The notes beneath the pieces were generated by a model, which was not told the DNA's origin, searched no databases, and saw only the letters and a list, made by a program, of their open reading frames with translations. Positions 1 through 10,210 of a stretch of DNA of 64,000 nt are shown here, piece by piece (the first letter of the stretch is position 1; each line of letters opens with the position of its first letter). Made by a program: the position numbers and the translations under genes. This DNA is from Kalmanozyma brasiliensis GHG001 (taxonomy: Eukaryota > Basidiomycota > Ustilaginomycetes > Ustilaginales): the NCBI RefSeq assembly GCF_000497045.1, contig NW_015961981.1, positions 746,401-810,400 of the forward strand, in the 5' to 3' direction.

Positions 1-147
1 TCGCTCACTTTCCTTTCTCAATTCAGGCCCAGCAAAAGGCGGACGGACGAGTGGCTGGCTCTGGCTCTGGATGCATGCAATGCACAAGTACGCCTGGGTG
101 TGTCTGTCAGTCACTGCGCATCCGGACTTGGCCTTTTGGCTTACTCG

Positions 148-149
148 TG

Positions 150-181
<32 letters not shown>

Positions 182-183
182 CC
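148..183. repeat. TGCC tetranucleotide microsatellite, about 9 copies
   Basis: About nine uninterrupted copies of TGCC lie some 590 bases upstream of the kinase start codon. It is a simple-sequence repeat, likely length-polymorphic between strains. Confidence 0.9.
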
Positions 184-472
184 CATCCGCCAACTGCAGC
201 CGCTGCTGCTGCTGGGCTGACTTTTTTGGCGGGCTGCCACTTTCGGCGTCGCTGTGCACTCCTCCTCCTCCCCCTCCTCCTGTCTCTCGTTCGCTACAGC
301 TGGGTCATGGCTGTCGTCCCTCTCTTTCTCACTCTCTCCATGCGACCAGCTTCATAATTGACATCCCTTGGCCATCACCATCCTCGCCAAGCCCATCCAT
401 CTTGTCTCTCGACCTCATCCTATACCTTCTTCTCTCTGCCTCGTCGACGTTCGATTGCTTTTCATCGCACCT

Positions 473-490
473 TCATCATCATCATCATCA
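473..490. repeat. TCA trinucleotide repeat, about 6 copies
   Basis: A short run of about six TCA units in the leader region of the downstream kinase gene. Confidence 0.8.
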
Positions 491-769
491 ACTTCAACAT
501 CTCGTCGTCTTGTCCTCATCACCACTACCATCGCAGCCTCGTGTCGACCACAGCTCGCATTCACTCATCACACTCTCTTGCCGACTCGAACTCGCCTTTC
601 AGCTCAGCTCCTCGTTGCACTTGACACACTCGCCAGCTCATGAGATAGCCCAGCTCGCATCATCTACCTCTCATCGCTAGCTTCTCTTGAGCGCTCTCTT
701 TTCTCTTTTCCACTTGGCGCCGCTGACTGCTCACTCGAGTCACGCGAACACTTCTCCGCCGCCGCCACA

Positions 770-2905
770 ATGTCGTCCACCAGCGCAAATCAACAACACA
801 AGAACCTCCTCGGCCATCGCATCGCCGATGGTCGTTTGGAGCTCGTCCAGGTCCTCGGCCTCGGCGCGTACGGCGTCGTCTACCTCGCCCGCGACCTCCA
901 CCACCACCACGGCGCTTACGCCTCCACCTCCAACCACTCAGCAGCTGCCTCGCTCGCCGCCGCCAAACAGGGCCACGCTTCCGGCTACTATGCCGTAAAG
1001 TGCCTCAACAAGGTCGGTCTCGATGCTCGTCAGCGTGCCTTCCAGCGTCGTGAAATCATGCTCCACACCATGGCCTCCAGTCATCCCAACGTCGTTACCC
1101 TCCACCGTGTCATTGACGACCCGCAGGACCCTTGCGTCTACGTCGTCCTCGACTACTGCCCCGATGGCGACCTCTTCAGCATGATCACCGAAACCCAGCG
1201 CTACATGCTCCCCAGCTCCGTCACGCGCGCCGCCGAAGAGCAAGGCATCGACGTCGCCTTCACCTCGGAACGCCTCAAGATGGACACCCTCATCCGTGAC
1301 GTCTTTGACCAGATCCTCGACGCCGTCGACTTTTGCCATTCCATGGGCATCTACCACCGCGACCTCAAGCCAGAGAACATCCTCTGCCTACGAGGAGGCG
1401 CCAAGGTGGTGCTCGCCGACTTTGGTCTGGCCACCGGCGACAAGACCAGCTCCGACTTCGGTTGTGGCAGCACCTTCTACATGGGTCCAGAGTGCCAAGG
1501 TGGCATCACCCGCCGCCTCACCAGCTACAGCACCGCCGCCAATGATGTGTGGTCCTTGGGTGTCATCCTCGTCAACCTCATCTGCGGTCGCAACCCATGG
1601 AAGCAGGCTTGCCCCGCCGACGACACCTTCCGCGAGTACCTGCGCAACCCCGACTTTCTCAAAGAGATCCTTCCCATCTCGGAAGGCGTCAACTCGATCC
1701 TCAAGCGCGTCTTCACCTTCCGCGCCGAGGCTCGTTGCACCATCGCCGACTTGAGAAAGATGGTCCGCAGCGTCGACAGGCTCACCGCCACCTCTGCCGA
1801 GATCAAGCACCGCCAGCAGGTCGCTCGCCAGGCCGCCGCCGAAGCTCACGCCGCCCGCCAAGCCGAGAAGGAAGCTGCTGCCGCCGCCGCCGCTTACCAG
1901 CAACGCAAGCAGCAGCAGTCGGCCCTCGAGGCTGCCCGTGCTGCCGCTGCTGCCGCCACCGCTCCTACAACCCAGGTCATCCGTCACCACGTCGTTGCCG
2001 CTCGCAAGCCAGAATGTGCTCGCGCTGCCTACCAACCTCAGGTGGCCACGCTCGACCAGATCGTCGCGACCCAGCCCATCGTCTACGCCAACCACACTTC
2101 GTCTTGCTACGACAGCTACTCTTCGGACTCGGAGGCGGAGGAGCTTCAGGAGAGTAGCAGCAGTGGCGAGGGCGGCGCCGGCTCCTTCTCGCCCACCGAG
2201 AATGACATCGACTGGTCGCAGCACCCCATCACCAAGCCCGTCGATGCTCAACGAGTCGCCTCGAACCTCACCAGCATGAGCGACGTTCACCGACACCAGC
2301 AGCAGCCCGCCGACACTACCACCGCTGTCGCGTCGTCACCCTTGCGGTCCACCCACAGCTCCGCCGCCATGGACGATCGTGAGGGATCTCTGGACGACTG
2401 CTCCAGCCGCAGTGGTAGCGGCGAGTCTCGTCGCAGCTCAGCCTCGTACACGGGTCTGCCACCCACTCCTCAATTTGTCTCACACAGCGTTGAGGAGGAC
2501 GCACTGTTCAGAATCAACGGTGTGGACGGCGGCTCGCCTACCCCCGCCAGTCGACGTGCTCCCATCAAGGCAGCGGCGGCGGCGCTGTTTGCTGACGGTG
2601 CCGACGCCGACGAGACCATCATGGCCATCGAAGGCAAGACGGCCTCCCGTGCCCTGCCTGCACGCTGGCTGCAGAGCTGTTGGGCGCAAACCCCACAAGA
2701 GGATGATGCAGGCATCATTCCTTCCAAAGACTCTTCTCCCGCCATTGCCGGCTGGGCCGCTGCACGCGACCAATTTGGCAGCGTGCCCAGCCGCCGCGGC
2801 GGCGCCGCTGCCCCCTCCGCCATCCCCTCCTACCGCTCCCACGCCTCGCTCGTCGCCGCTCAGCACTACGTCGCTCAAGCCGCACGATACACCGAACGTC
2901 ACTGA
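770..2905 (+). CDS. Ran1/Pat1- and Sks1/Vhs1-type serine/threonine protein kinase
   Basis: 711 aa. The kinase domain fills roughly residues 22-340. It has a glycine loop GLGAYGVVYLARD (about 30-42), the ATP lysine in YYAVKC (K77), the catalytic loop YHRDLKPEN (about 195-203), DFG in LADFGLATGD (about 217) and an activation segment GCGSTFYMGPE. The pattern (GCGS-FYM plus a divergent GPE in place of APE) is that of the fungal Ran1/Pat1, Sks1, Vhs1 group, which link nutrient state to mating, meiosis or stress. A long His/Ala/Ser insert lies between the glycine loop and K77. Residues after about 345 are Ala/Gln-rich (possible coiled coil) and then Ser-rich, without a known domain. The start codon sits in a good context (CACAATGTC). 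The kinase call is firm; the subfamily is inferred from motifs. Confidence 0.85.
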   Translation: MSSTSANQQHKNLLGHRIADGRLELVQVLGLGAYGVVYLARDLHHHHGAYASTSNHSAAASLAAAKQGHASGYYAVKCLNKVGLDARQRAFQRREIMLHTMASSHPNVVTLHRVIDDPQDPCVYVVLDYCPDGDLFSMITETQRYMLPSSVTRAAEEQGIDVAFTSERLKMDTLIRDVFDQILDAVDFCHSMGIYHRDLKPENILCLRGGAKVVLADFGLATGDKTSSDFGCGSTFYMGPECQGGITRRLTSYSTAANDVWSLGVILVNLICGRNPWKQACPADDTFREYLRNPDFLKEILPISEGVNSILKRVFTFRAEARCTIADLRKMVRSVDRLTATSAEIKHRQQVARQAAAEAHAARQAEKEAAAAAAAYQQRKQQQSALEAARAAAAAATAPTTQVIRHHVVAARKPECARAAYQPQVATLDQIVATQPIVYANHTSSCYDSYSSDSEAEELQESSSSGEGGAGSFSPTENDIDWSQHPITKPVDAQRVASNLTSMSDVHRHQQQPADTTTAVASSPLRSTHSSAAMDDREGSLDDCSSRSGSGESRRSSASYTGLPPTPQFVSHSVEEDALFRINGVDGGSPTPASRRAPIKAAAAALFADGADADETIMAIEGKTASRALPARWLQSCWAQTPQEDDAGIIPSKDSSPAIAGWAAARDQFGSVPSRRGGAAAPSAIPSYRSHASLVAAQHYVAQAARYTERH

Positions 2906-4769
2906 TCACCGTACAACATGGATACCATCTCGCACACAATATAGACCGTCACCCTTCTGGAACACACACTCGCACTTGTTGGCCCCCCACTTTTTTGTAT
3001 TTTTGTTCTTCAGTTTGCACACCAATCGCATTGTCATTGTTACATAGCACAGTTTATGATAGAGCGTTTCTGGGTTTGGCTGAGTTGCGACCTGCTGAGG
3101 GGGTCAGGAGACGCAAGAATAGGAGGCGCGCAAGGCGGACGGGAAGGACATGTGTCAAGCGACCGCGGTTGCTTCGTTCTCGTGTGGCGTCCCTCTGAGT
3201 AGGGGCGGCTGTCGGAATTTCAGGCCACGAGCGTCCGACAAAGACGGCAACAACCGCAACACAGTCGCGTGTGGGTAAGGCGTCCCTCAGGCACACGGTC
3301 ACCCTTGGGTCCGACCCGAGGAAATCGCGGTCCACGGATCAGCCGTTTGACAGGACACATGACTGCGTTGCAGTTGTCGGTAAGGCCCGCTGTTGAAGAC
3401 AAAGCGGATATCGTGGGAAGCTCTTCATGCTCTCGTCGGGAACTACATTGAGTGCCAATAACGATGAATAGCAACTCCAACAGCCGAAGTTCCTCGCCGT
3501 GGCCCATTGATATTGCCTCGCATACGGAACAACAAAAGCCACCACTGGCATTGTACGGCATCTCGCGTCGCCACCGCGCCTCCTCGGGCGGGAAGGGACA
3601 GAAAGGGCTCGCCTGCGCTGCGAGCTGGGGATGAAAATCGAGAGACCCTGCATTTTTGTCTTTTTGCGTCGCGTTCGGGCGCTAAGATGGCGGGGCTGGG
3701 GGACTGTTTCACCTCATACATCCGCACCGCCACACAGCCCGCAGTGGCGCGCCCCAGCTGGATCTGGCATCGGCATGCGTGTGTGCCACAGTGGAGACGC
3801 AGCGGTCTCGCCACACCGAACAGGCTGCGTCTGTGGCGGGAGACGCCATGCGATAGCGACAGCTGCTCGAACCTCGCCACCTCTCGCGTCGCCTAGAAGG
3901 GCATGTCAGGTTGAGAAAGTGATGCCAGTCGCAACAGTGTCAGGCCCAGAACGCTCAGGGTGCAACGACCCCGTCCATTGTGCAGCGACAGTCACCTGTT
4001 CGGGATCAGGAGTCGCCTGATCGTATCGCAGTCGATCCATTGTCCCTGCTGAATGGGCTCTCGCAAAAGTAGGGTCGGATGACGTGGCATCCCATGGGAT
4101 CGGAGCGAGCGCTCACGTCGGTCAATTCTCACCCCCCTGCACACGACCTAGGAAGTTGGGTACGGTGAGCCGCTGCTCCGGGTTTACGATCCACTCTAGC
4201 TGGCTGGACAAACGACAGCCAGCAGACCCCGTGCCGCGTCTTGGCACTGGTGCCAGTTGCTCGGCATGCCAATATAGAACCCTTGGCGCGTCTACCACTC
4301 CTCGCGGCGGCTAATCTACGCGTTTACCCTCACACTTCAACCTCGCCGAGGCTCTCCCTCCCAAGAATCTCGCTTACACCCGCTCCCGATCCATCCATCA
4401 AAGTGGCGTGCGCATCTCGCTTATCCCCCATCGCCGAGGGTGTATTTGTGGCATGGTTTGCAAAATGCAGCGTACGATCCAGGTGCGCGTCTCATGCGAT
4501 GGCCCACGATGGCGTGAGGGTCAGTGGGATTCGATCTCCGCCATCACCACTCGTGCCGGTTGCTTGGGGAGCTCTTCCACGCGTCGAATCGCCTCGCCGA
4601 GCCGATGACAAACTCCTGGAGGGGGAGCGCGAGGTCGCGTGCTCATCGCATGAATCTGCTTTCCACCACTCCGCCCTCGCGCAATCTAGCGTACCAACGA
4701 ATCGCGCGCGCGCCACCGATCTCACCTTGACAAACATTCTGGGTGATGGATTACCGTAAGATACATTGG
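2906..4769. other. Gene-free interval of about 1.9 kb
   Basis: Only short overlapping ORFs in all frames with Arg/Ser/Pro-rich shadow-like translations; none has a recognisable domain, consistent composition or convincing start. It is the spacer between the kinase 3' end and the 3' end of the minus-strand gene at 4770. An AATTTCAGG motif shared with three other intergenic sites lies at 3216-3224. Confidence 0.5.
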
Positions 4770-5327
4770 CTAGGGGTCGGCCCATGGATCGTCCAGCTCC
4801 TCGTTCGCGGCGTCCGATGACTCGTTCGGAACGGAACCGCCTGCCGGCTCGGTCGGATCTGGTATCGATTCGATCCCGTCTGTGGTGCCCGATTCGATCG
4901 TCGCAACCGCCTGCTGGAGCGCTCCGTCCCACGCATCCACCTGCGTCTGCAGACTCGCCACCTTGGCATGCAGCAGGTCGGTCCGCGTCGCTTTGTCACC
5001 TGCATTCGATGATCGGTCCGAGGGCAGGACGAGACCGACGTCGGATGCCGAGACGCGCTCGCTGTTGAGTCGCTGCGCCGTGCGGTGCGCCGCAATGAGC
5101 GAGTGCGATAGCTCGACGTACTGTGCACGGCTGGAAGGGGCTGTGCCGGATTCGAAAGATCGTAACAGGTCGTGACGGTCTTGTGGTACACCGGACGGAG
5201 GCTGTGTGGACGTCGATGCGAGAGAGAAGAGGCCGTGGTTGGAGGGGAGGGATTCGAGGTCAGAGACGATATGGTCGAGCGTAAGCGTGGTCAGCTCGAG
5301 AGCGGAGGTGGATGCTGCCGCCGTCAT
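4770..5327 (-). CDS. Small hypothetical protein with helical C-terminal half and DPWADP terminus
   Basis: 185 aa, not recognised. The ATG at 5327-5325 opens a clean frame. The N-terminal half is Leu/Ser-rich. Residues about 115-150 (LLHAKVASLQTQVDAWDGAL and following) look like an amphipathic helix or short coiled coil. The tail is acidic and ends in LDDPWADP, a short aromatic-acidic motif of the kind seen at the ends of adaptor or tethering subunits. It is divergent from the Cue3-like gene across about 800 bases. An upstream exon is possible: a GTAGG donor-like site lies just 5' on the minus strand near 5385. Composition and a single long frame favour a real gene, but I assign no function. 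Confidence 0.55.
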   Translation of the reverse strand: MTAAASTSALELTTLTLDHIVSDLESLPSNHGLFSLASTSTQPPSGVPQDRHDLLRSFESGTAPSSRAQYVELSHSLIAAHRTAQRLNSERVSASDVGLVLPSDRSSNAGDKATRTDLLHAKVASLQTQVDAWDGALQQAVATIESGTTDGIESIPDPTEPAGGSVPNESSDAANEELDDPWADP

Positions 5328-6143
5328 AGTGGTGTATCTCCTCTTTTTGTCGATGCGATGATGCTCAGATCCTACCTGATGCTGCTGTTGGGATGCCGTT
5401 GAGCGAGACGGTGCTCAACACCAAAATGCTGTCGATCGAGGCTCGCGTTCGCAATGATACGACGTCGCTATGGGTGACTCTGCTTGCTGACAATGGGATC
5501 CTGATGATGGTCGTGCTGCTCGATGTGGCTACGCTGCCGCTGCCTGTAGTGTTGCTCGATGCCGATGGTACGGATGATGAGGAAGAAAGGGTGCAGGCAC
5601 GGACCAGGAAGAGAGTCAACTTTTTGGCGAGACCAACACCTCAGAAATCGGAAAAAGGCTCTCGAGCCCTCCCGATCCACACGATCAAGCAGGCCTCTGG
5701 ATGCGCTTGCGGCGGACGGAATATTCAGCAACATCGATGCTTGTCTTCTCACCACTGGACCTCCTTCTCTTCTCTCCAGGTGGGATCGAGACAGGAGGTA
5801 GTCGCCTGTACACGTCAAGGGCTTCTCGAGTGCCAGAACGAGCCATGTGTTCCCTCTCATGAGAGCGCAAGCTATCGAAAAGGATTGCGATGCGACTTGT
5901 GATGTAACATGAGAGAGTCGGACCACGAAATTTCCCTCCACAAGGCGCAGGTGTGATTTTAAGAAGAAAGCGCATCGACTCGGCTCAGCCTTTCTATTCA
6001 ACACCACCAACCCACAAGCGCAGAGTCCGCAAACCAAGCTCAAGTCACGGACCTCCTAGGAGCATCGCAGTGATCCTCACACCGCTTTCATAGCATCGAG
6101 AGACGGCGAAGGAAACGTGCGTAAGGAGCAGGCTGGCTGAAAG
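5328..6143. other. Divergent intergenic region between 4770-5327 and the Cue3-like gene
   Basis: No supported gene. It presumably holds both promoters and leaders. Overlapping ORFs on both strands look like shadows. A possible 5' exon of the minus-strand gene (frame open 5385-5619, Ser/Thr-rich) cannot be excluded. Confidence 0.45.
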
Positions 6144-8324
6144 ATGGCGGCCGACAACGCGCTCGGTCCAGCACAGGATAGCCATCATCTCGTACACTCC
6201 TTGGCCCGGCTCTCCACCTCCGACCTTGTCCGCTTTACCCTTCAAAAGCCGGACGTAGCTCGTGTTTTTGCTGCTTCGCTGCATCAACTCGCTGTCGAGG
6301 CCGCATCGAGCCCGCTACCGAATGTCAACGAGCAACAGCTCGGCAAAAGTCATGTCGACATCCTTGCACGCCTGATCGAGCGAGGCGATCCGTCTCTGGC
6401 GAGGAAATTTGTCCCCACGCAAGGCTCTCTGGTGGATCTCGCGGTCGCGGCTCCTGCCGACACAACGGCGGCCGTCGCAGCCATCCTCGAGCGCCTTCTT
6501 GATGCTACCAGTGTCAAGGAGATTGTCAGTGGTCTTTCAGCTCAGTTTAGCGGCCTCGTCTCGACCCAAGATCAGCAGGATGCCGCAACTCTACCGTCCG
6601 TCATCCGTACGCTCGCACGTCTTTCCTCCGCCTTCCTCAGGGTCTGCCCGGCCCGACTCCTCAAAGGCAATGTCGCTCTCCTCCAACCATGGGCTCGCAC
6701 CTGCGTACAGATCTACGACAAAATTCTCCCGCAAGTCGCCAGGACCCTCAGTCGCGACGGAACAACAATCTTGTCGGAGCCAGACTCGCTCAATTTGGAA
6801 GCACAAGAGTGGCAGCTTCACTGGCTCACATGCCGCGTGGATCTGCTGCAGCTCGTGTCGATCCTGCTCGAATACCTGAGGGGCTCATCCAAGCTGGTCG
6901 ACGCATCACGGGAGAGTCTTGCCGATACCGAGATGCTGCTGAAGAAGGGTGGGTTTTCGACATTGCTCAACTCGACGGTCCTGCTCGATCTTGCTGCGAC
7001 CTCGGAGTCGTGGCCGTCATTGCGGTCGGAACTGTCGTCCAGCGTCACCAGCAAAAAGGGACACAACAACGGAACAATCGCTTCCGTCGACACACTTGCG
7101 ACCTTGGTCCCCAAATTTACCGGCGCAGCTTGGGATGCTTTGCAACGCTACGTGGCATCGCAGGCGCCAAGCCCGGCGAAAGAGATCCAGGAGCCTGCCG
7201 CCTCATCCATCTCAGAGGATGTGCTGGCGTCCGTCGATTCGATCCTGCCGCACTACGGTATGGACCGTTTGAGAGTCATCCTCTCTCGGCCGTCGTTCGC
7301 CGGCCAAAACGCAGAACTCGTCATTCAGCGACTTCTCGAAGGTGACGAAGGTGAATCGGATCCGTCGTCCTCCACAATCGCTCAGCCTCATGCGGCGGCA
7401 CCGCCAACACCTGCCGCACCGTCTCAACAACCAGCACCCATCGCACTACCCTCACCAGCCCCGCATTCGTCATCAGCAGCACCATCCCTCGTCAAATCGC
7501 GCGCCAACCTCTTTGGCGACTTTGCCTTTGACCCGTCGACCATCGTCCAGCCGAAGCTCGCTCGCAGCGGCAAAGTGGATGAGCTTGCGCCGGAGCTCAA
7601 AGCGGCCATCATCGCCCGCGCCGAGGCTGCGGACGAAGAAGAAGCGGGAGAGGAATGGAACCCCTTTGCGCCAGCGCGGACGGTGGGTGTGGAGGACGAG
7701 TTGGATCTTGACAATGATGGACGCGAAAGAACCGCGCCGCGTCGGACGACGGATGACGACGAGGAAGACGATGAGGAGGAGGAAGCGAGGATGCGCGAGC
7801 GCGTGCTGCTGCGGCACTACGTCCAGCATGGGTCTAGCGCATTCTCTGCGGATGCCAGCACCAGGCGTAGCGATGGGAGGCAGCGACTGAAGCAGGAGGC
7901 CGGCATGAGTGATGATCTGATCGAGTCGTGGGCGGTGATGCTCGATCGCAATCCGAGGAAGGACCGTCTGTTGGCGGCAGCATCGCAGTCGGCGCTGGAT
8001 GACCAGCTCGCCTCTCGCATTTCGCGCAACGTCAGCGAGGCAGAGGACGACGATGACGGATCGCAGCAGAGACAGTGGGGCCCGGATCGCGGGCGCGGTG
8101 GTCGGATCTTGCGTGGCGCGAGTCGCGGCGGAAGAGGAGGTGGCGGTCGTGGCGGCAGTGCCAGTGGAGGAGGTGGATCCGGCAGCGGCCAGTCCAAGAA
8201 CGCAACTCGCGGAAGAGGCACCGGCAACTCGGGCACCGATCGGTCCGCCAAGCAGAAGGAAAAGGCAGGCAACAAGGCTCGTCAGCGAGGGCACGATAAG
8301 AAGATGGCCCGTGTCAACCCATAG
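6144..8324 (+). CDS. CUE3: CUE-domain protein, Cue3/Rqt3 - ASCC2 homologue (RQC-trigger complex)
   Basis: 726 aa. The N-terminal half (about 1-340) is an all-helical region as in ASCC2. A CUE ubiquitin-binding domain follows at about 357-402 (SISEDVLASVDSILPHYGMD ... VIQRLLEGD). A Pro/Ala-rich linker, an acidic stretch and a Gly/Arg-rich RG segment (about 650-700) come next. The very end, KARQRGHDKKMARVNP, matches the conserved C-terminal tail of the ASCC2/Cue3 family. In yeast Cue3 is part of the RQT complex with the helicase Slh1 and Rqt4, which splits collided ribosomes carrying ubiquitylated small subunits. The start ATG is in context AAAGATGGC. No intron is needed. It is convergent with ERG1, with 167 bases between the stops. 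Confidence 0.85.
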   Translation: MAADNALGPAQDSHHLVHSLARLSTSDLVRFTLQKPDVARVFAASLHQLAVEAASSPLPNVNEQQLGKSHVDILARLIERGDPSLARKFVPTQGSLVDLAVAAPADTTAAVAAILERLLDATSVKEIVSGLSAQFSGLVSTQDQQDAATLPSVIRTLARLSSAFLRVCPARLLKGNVALLQPWARTCVQIYDKILPQVARTLSRDGTTILSEPDSLNLEAQEWQLHWLTCRVDLLQLVSILLEYLRGSSKLVDASRESLADTEMLLKKGGFSTLLNSTVLLDLAATSESWPSLRSELSSSVTSKKGHNNGTIASVDTLATLVPKFTGAAWDALQRYVASQAPSPAKEIQEPAASSISEDVLASVDSILPHYGMDRLRVILSRPSFAGQNAELVIQRLLEGDEGESDPSSSTIAQPHAAAPPTPAAPSQQPAPIALPSPAPHSSSAAPSLVKSRANLFGDFAFDPSTIVQPKLARSGKVDELAPELKAAIIARAEAADEEEAGEEWNPFAPARTVGVEDELDLDNDGRERTAPRRTTDDDEEDDEEEEARMRERVLLRHYVQHGSSAFSADASTRRSDGRQRLKQEAGMSDDLIESWAVMLDRNPRKDRLLAAASQSALDDQLASRISRNVSEAEDDDDGSQQRQWGPDRGRGGRILRGASRGGRGGGGRGGSASGGGGSGSGQSKNATRGRGTGNSGTDRSAKQKEKAGNKARQRGHDKKMARVNP

Positions 8325-8491
8325 CGCTTTCTCAATGACACCAGGCCAAACATCACGAACATCACAAGCGACGCGATGAGAGCAGTCAGACGATGTGAAG
8401 CGATAACACTGAGATTAGGAGAGGCGTTAAGCGTATGAACCATCTACGCAAACAAAAACATAAGCGGAGTCGACGGCGGGTATACAACACA

Positions 8492-10210
8492 TCAAATCGG
8501 CTGGGCAGCTACTTTGGGAAAGACCATCCAACTACTCAACGTCCTCGCCGTAGCCGGGTCCCTCGTGTTGCCCCACAGCATCACCGTGCCGATCAACAAC
8601 AACGATGCGCTGACCAGCGCAAAGTTGTCCGTGACAAACCCACCATGTGACCCCTTGCCCTTTCTCGTCGATGTCGCTGCCGTGAGACGCGGAATATTGC
8701 TCTTCATCTCCGTAAACACCACTGGCAACAACACCACACAAGCGGTATAAAACACCATCACCGACCTCCACACCAACCCTGGGTACTCCAGCACCCCTGG
8801 CTTCCGACTCCTCTGTTCGCTTTCGTACCACTTGGGGTGCATGAACAGTGCCCAAATGCTATACAGCGCAACAGCAAAGAAATGGCCCACCAACAACATC
8901 GGTCTCGGTGCCAAACCGGACAGCAACGACACAGGACCGTTGACGCACTCGCCGCCCATCTCAAAGTACTTGAAGCAGCCTTCGCGCAGCACTTCCAGAT
9001 TGGCGTCGTCGGCGCCGAACAGGCTGTACAGCGCCTGGGCGAGGATGTTGATCACCGACGCAAGGCCCTTTCGACTCCAATGCCAGGATCGCAGTGCGGG
9101 TCGAATGGCGGACCAGTTGTTGAGATCCAGGGGTGTTCGCAATCCAGCCGCGGAGAGGGGCGCCCACTCCGACCCACCCAAGGCTTCCGTAAGGTGCACA
9201 GCGTCCCACAGCCCAACCGTCATTCCACCGCCCGTCAGCGGGTGACGCATGTTCATCGCGTCGCCCACCACAATCACGCCCTGCGCCTGGTCGGACTGCC
9301 CCTGCATGCTCGGCGGCAAGAAAGAGTTGGGCATGCTACGCAATCGTTGGCCCTTGGCCATCTCGCGTGCGACGCACTCGCGCAGCTGCTCGGGCAGCTG
9401 AGGGATGACGTTCTCGTTGACGTGCTTCTGCAGGTCGCCCTTGGCAACGGACGGCAACTTCTCGCCAGCGACGTCGATGAGGATGCGCGTCGAGTGCGTG
9501 CCGATCTGATAGAGCAGCACTGGTCCGTTCTTGGACAGCACGACGTGACCGTGGTGCGGTGCGGGCAGAGGCGCATCTTCGAGTTCGAGACCGACAAAGT
9601 TGGATCGCACCATGGGCTGAATCGAGCTGCCATGGGTGCGACGAAACTTCGAGAAACAGCCGTCGGCGACGATGGTGAGTGGGGCGCGGAGCTCGAAGGC
9701 TTCGGCCTCGCCCTCGGGTGCCTTCTTCCATGTGGCGCTGATGCCAACGACTTTGCCGGCAGTGTCCTTGATCAGGTCGCGCACGGTCGCTTCGTACGGC
9801 GTGACGTTCTTCTGCGCGAGCGCCTTCTTGCGTAATGACTGAACAAACTTGCCGTGGTGGAAACTGCGACCTTCGACCTTGCCGCTGCTGCTGGCGATGC
9901 CCCTGCCGGCGTCGTCCGACTTCTCCTGCGGATAAGGGATGGGTACGGAGCGAGGACCGTAGAAGACGTGGTAGCCTTCGACGGGTACAGCGTCGATATC
10001 GTCGAGCGTGTCGACGATGCCCATCTTGGAGAGGGCGCGCACACCGCCGGGCTGCAGGAGCTCGCCGACAATGCGGTCCGGCTCGTCAAAGTCACGCTCG
10101 AGAAGGGCCACTTTGCGACCCGACTTGCCGAGCGAGTAGGCGAGCGCGGAGCCAACGATGCCTGCGCCGACCACGACAATGTCGTGCTTCGAGGAGGTAG
10201 CAGTCGGCAT
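8492..10210 (-). CDS. ERG1: Squalene monooxygenase (squalene epoxidase)
   Basis: 572 aa, uninterrupted. It catalyses FAD- and O2-dependent conversion of squalene to 2,3-oxidosqualene in ergosterol synthesis at the ER/lipid droplet and is the target of allylamines. Seen in sequence: the FAD dinucleotide fold VVVGAGIVGSALAYSLGKSG (about 11-31), ELLQPGG about residue 50, the second FAD motif VVGDAMNMRHPLTGGGMTVG (about 313-333), and hydrophobic C-terminal helices (about 445-470 and 490-545) matching the membrane-anchoring tail. Length is slightly above the yeast enzyme (496 aa). The ATG at 10210-10208 precedes a short polar N-terminus directly before the FAD fold. It is convergent with the Cue3-like gene. 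Confidence 0.95.
   Translation of the reverse strand: MPTATSSKHDIVVVGAGIVGSALAYSLGKSGRKVALLERDFDEPDRIVGELLQPGGVRALSKMGIVDTLDDIDAVPVEGYHVFYGPRSVPIPYPQEKSDDAGRGIASSSGKVEGRSFHHGKFVQSLRKKALAQKNVTPYEATVRDLIKDTAGKVVGISATWKKAPEGEAEAFELRAPLTIVADGCFSKFRRTHGSSIQPMVRSNFVGLELEDAPLPAPHHGHVVLSKNGPVLLYQIGTHSTRILIDVAGEKLPSVAKGDLQKHVNENVIPQLPEQLRECVAREMAKGQRLRSMPNSFLPPSMQGQSDQAQGVIVVGDAMNMRHPLTGGGMTVGLWDAVHLTEALGGSEWAPLSAAGLRTPLDLNNWSAIRPALRSWHWSRKGLASVINILAQALYSLFGADDANLEVLREGCFKYFEMGGECVNGPVSLLSGLAPRPMLLVGHFFAVALYSIWALFMHPKWYESEQRSRKPGVLEYPGLVWRSVMVFYTACVVLLPVVFTEMKSNIPRLTAATSTRKGKGSHGGFVTDNFALVSASLLLIGTVMLWGNTRDPATARTLSSWMVFPKVAAQPI

Larger units (their letters stand above)
1..769 (+). other. C/T-rich leader/promoter of the Ran1-type kinase
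   Basis: No gene is supported here. The stretch is pyrimidine-rich with runs of CTC, TCTCT and CATCAT, typical of smut promoters and 5' leaders. It holds a TGCC microsatellite and a short TCA repeat. ORFs in it are low-complexity Ser/Leu/Cys/Pro translations of these repeats and are not credible proteins. Confidence 0.6.

Noticed and set aside
1388..2296. 302-aa minus-strand ORF under the kinase
   Set aside because: Gly/Val/Leu/Asp-rich antisense translation of the kinase coding strand with no recognisable features.
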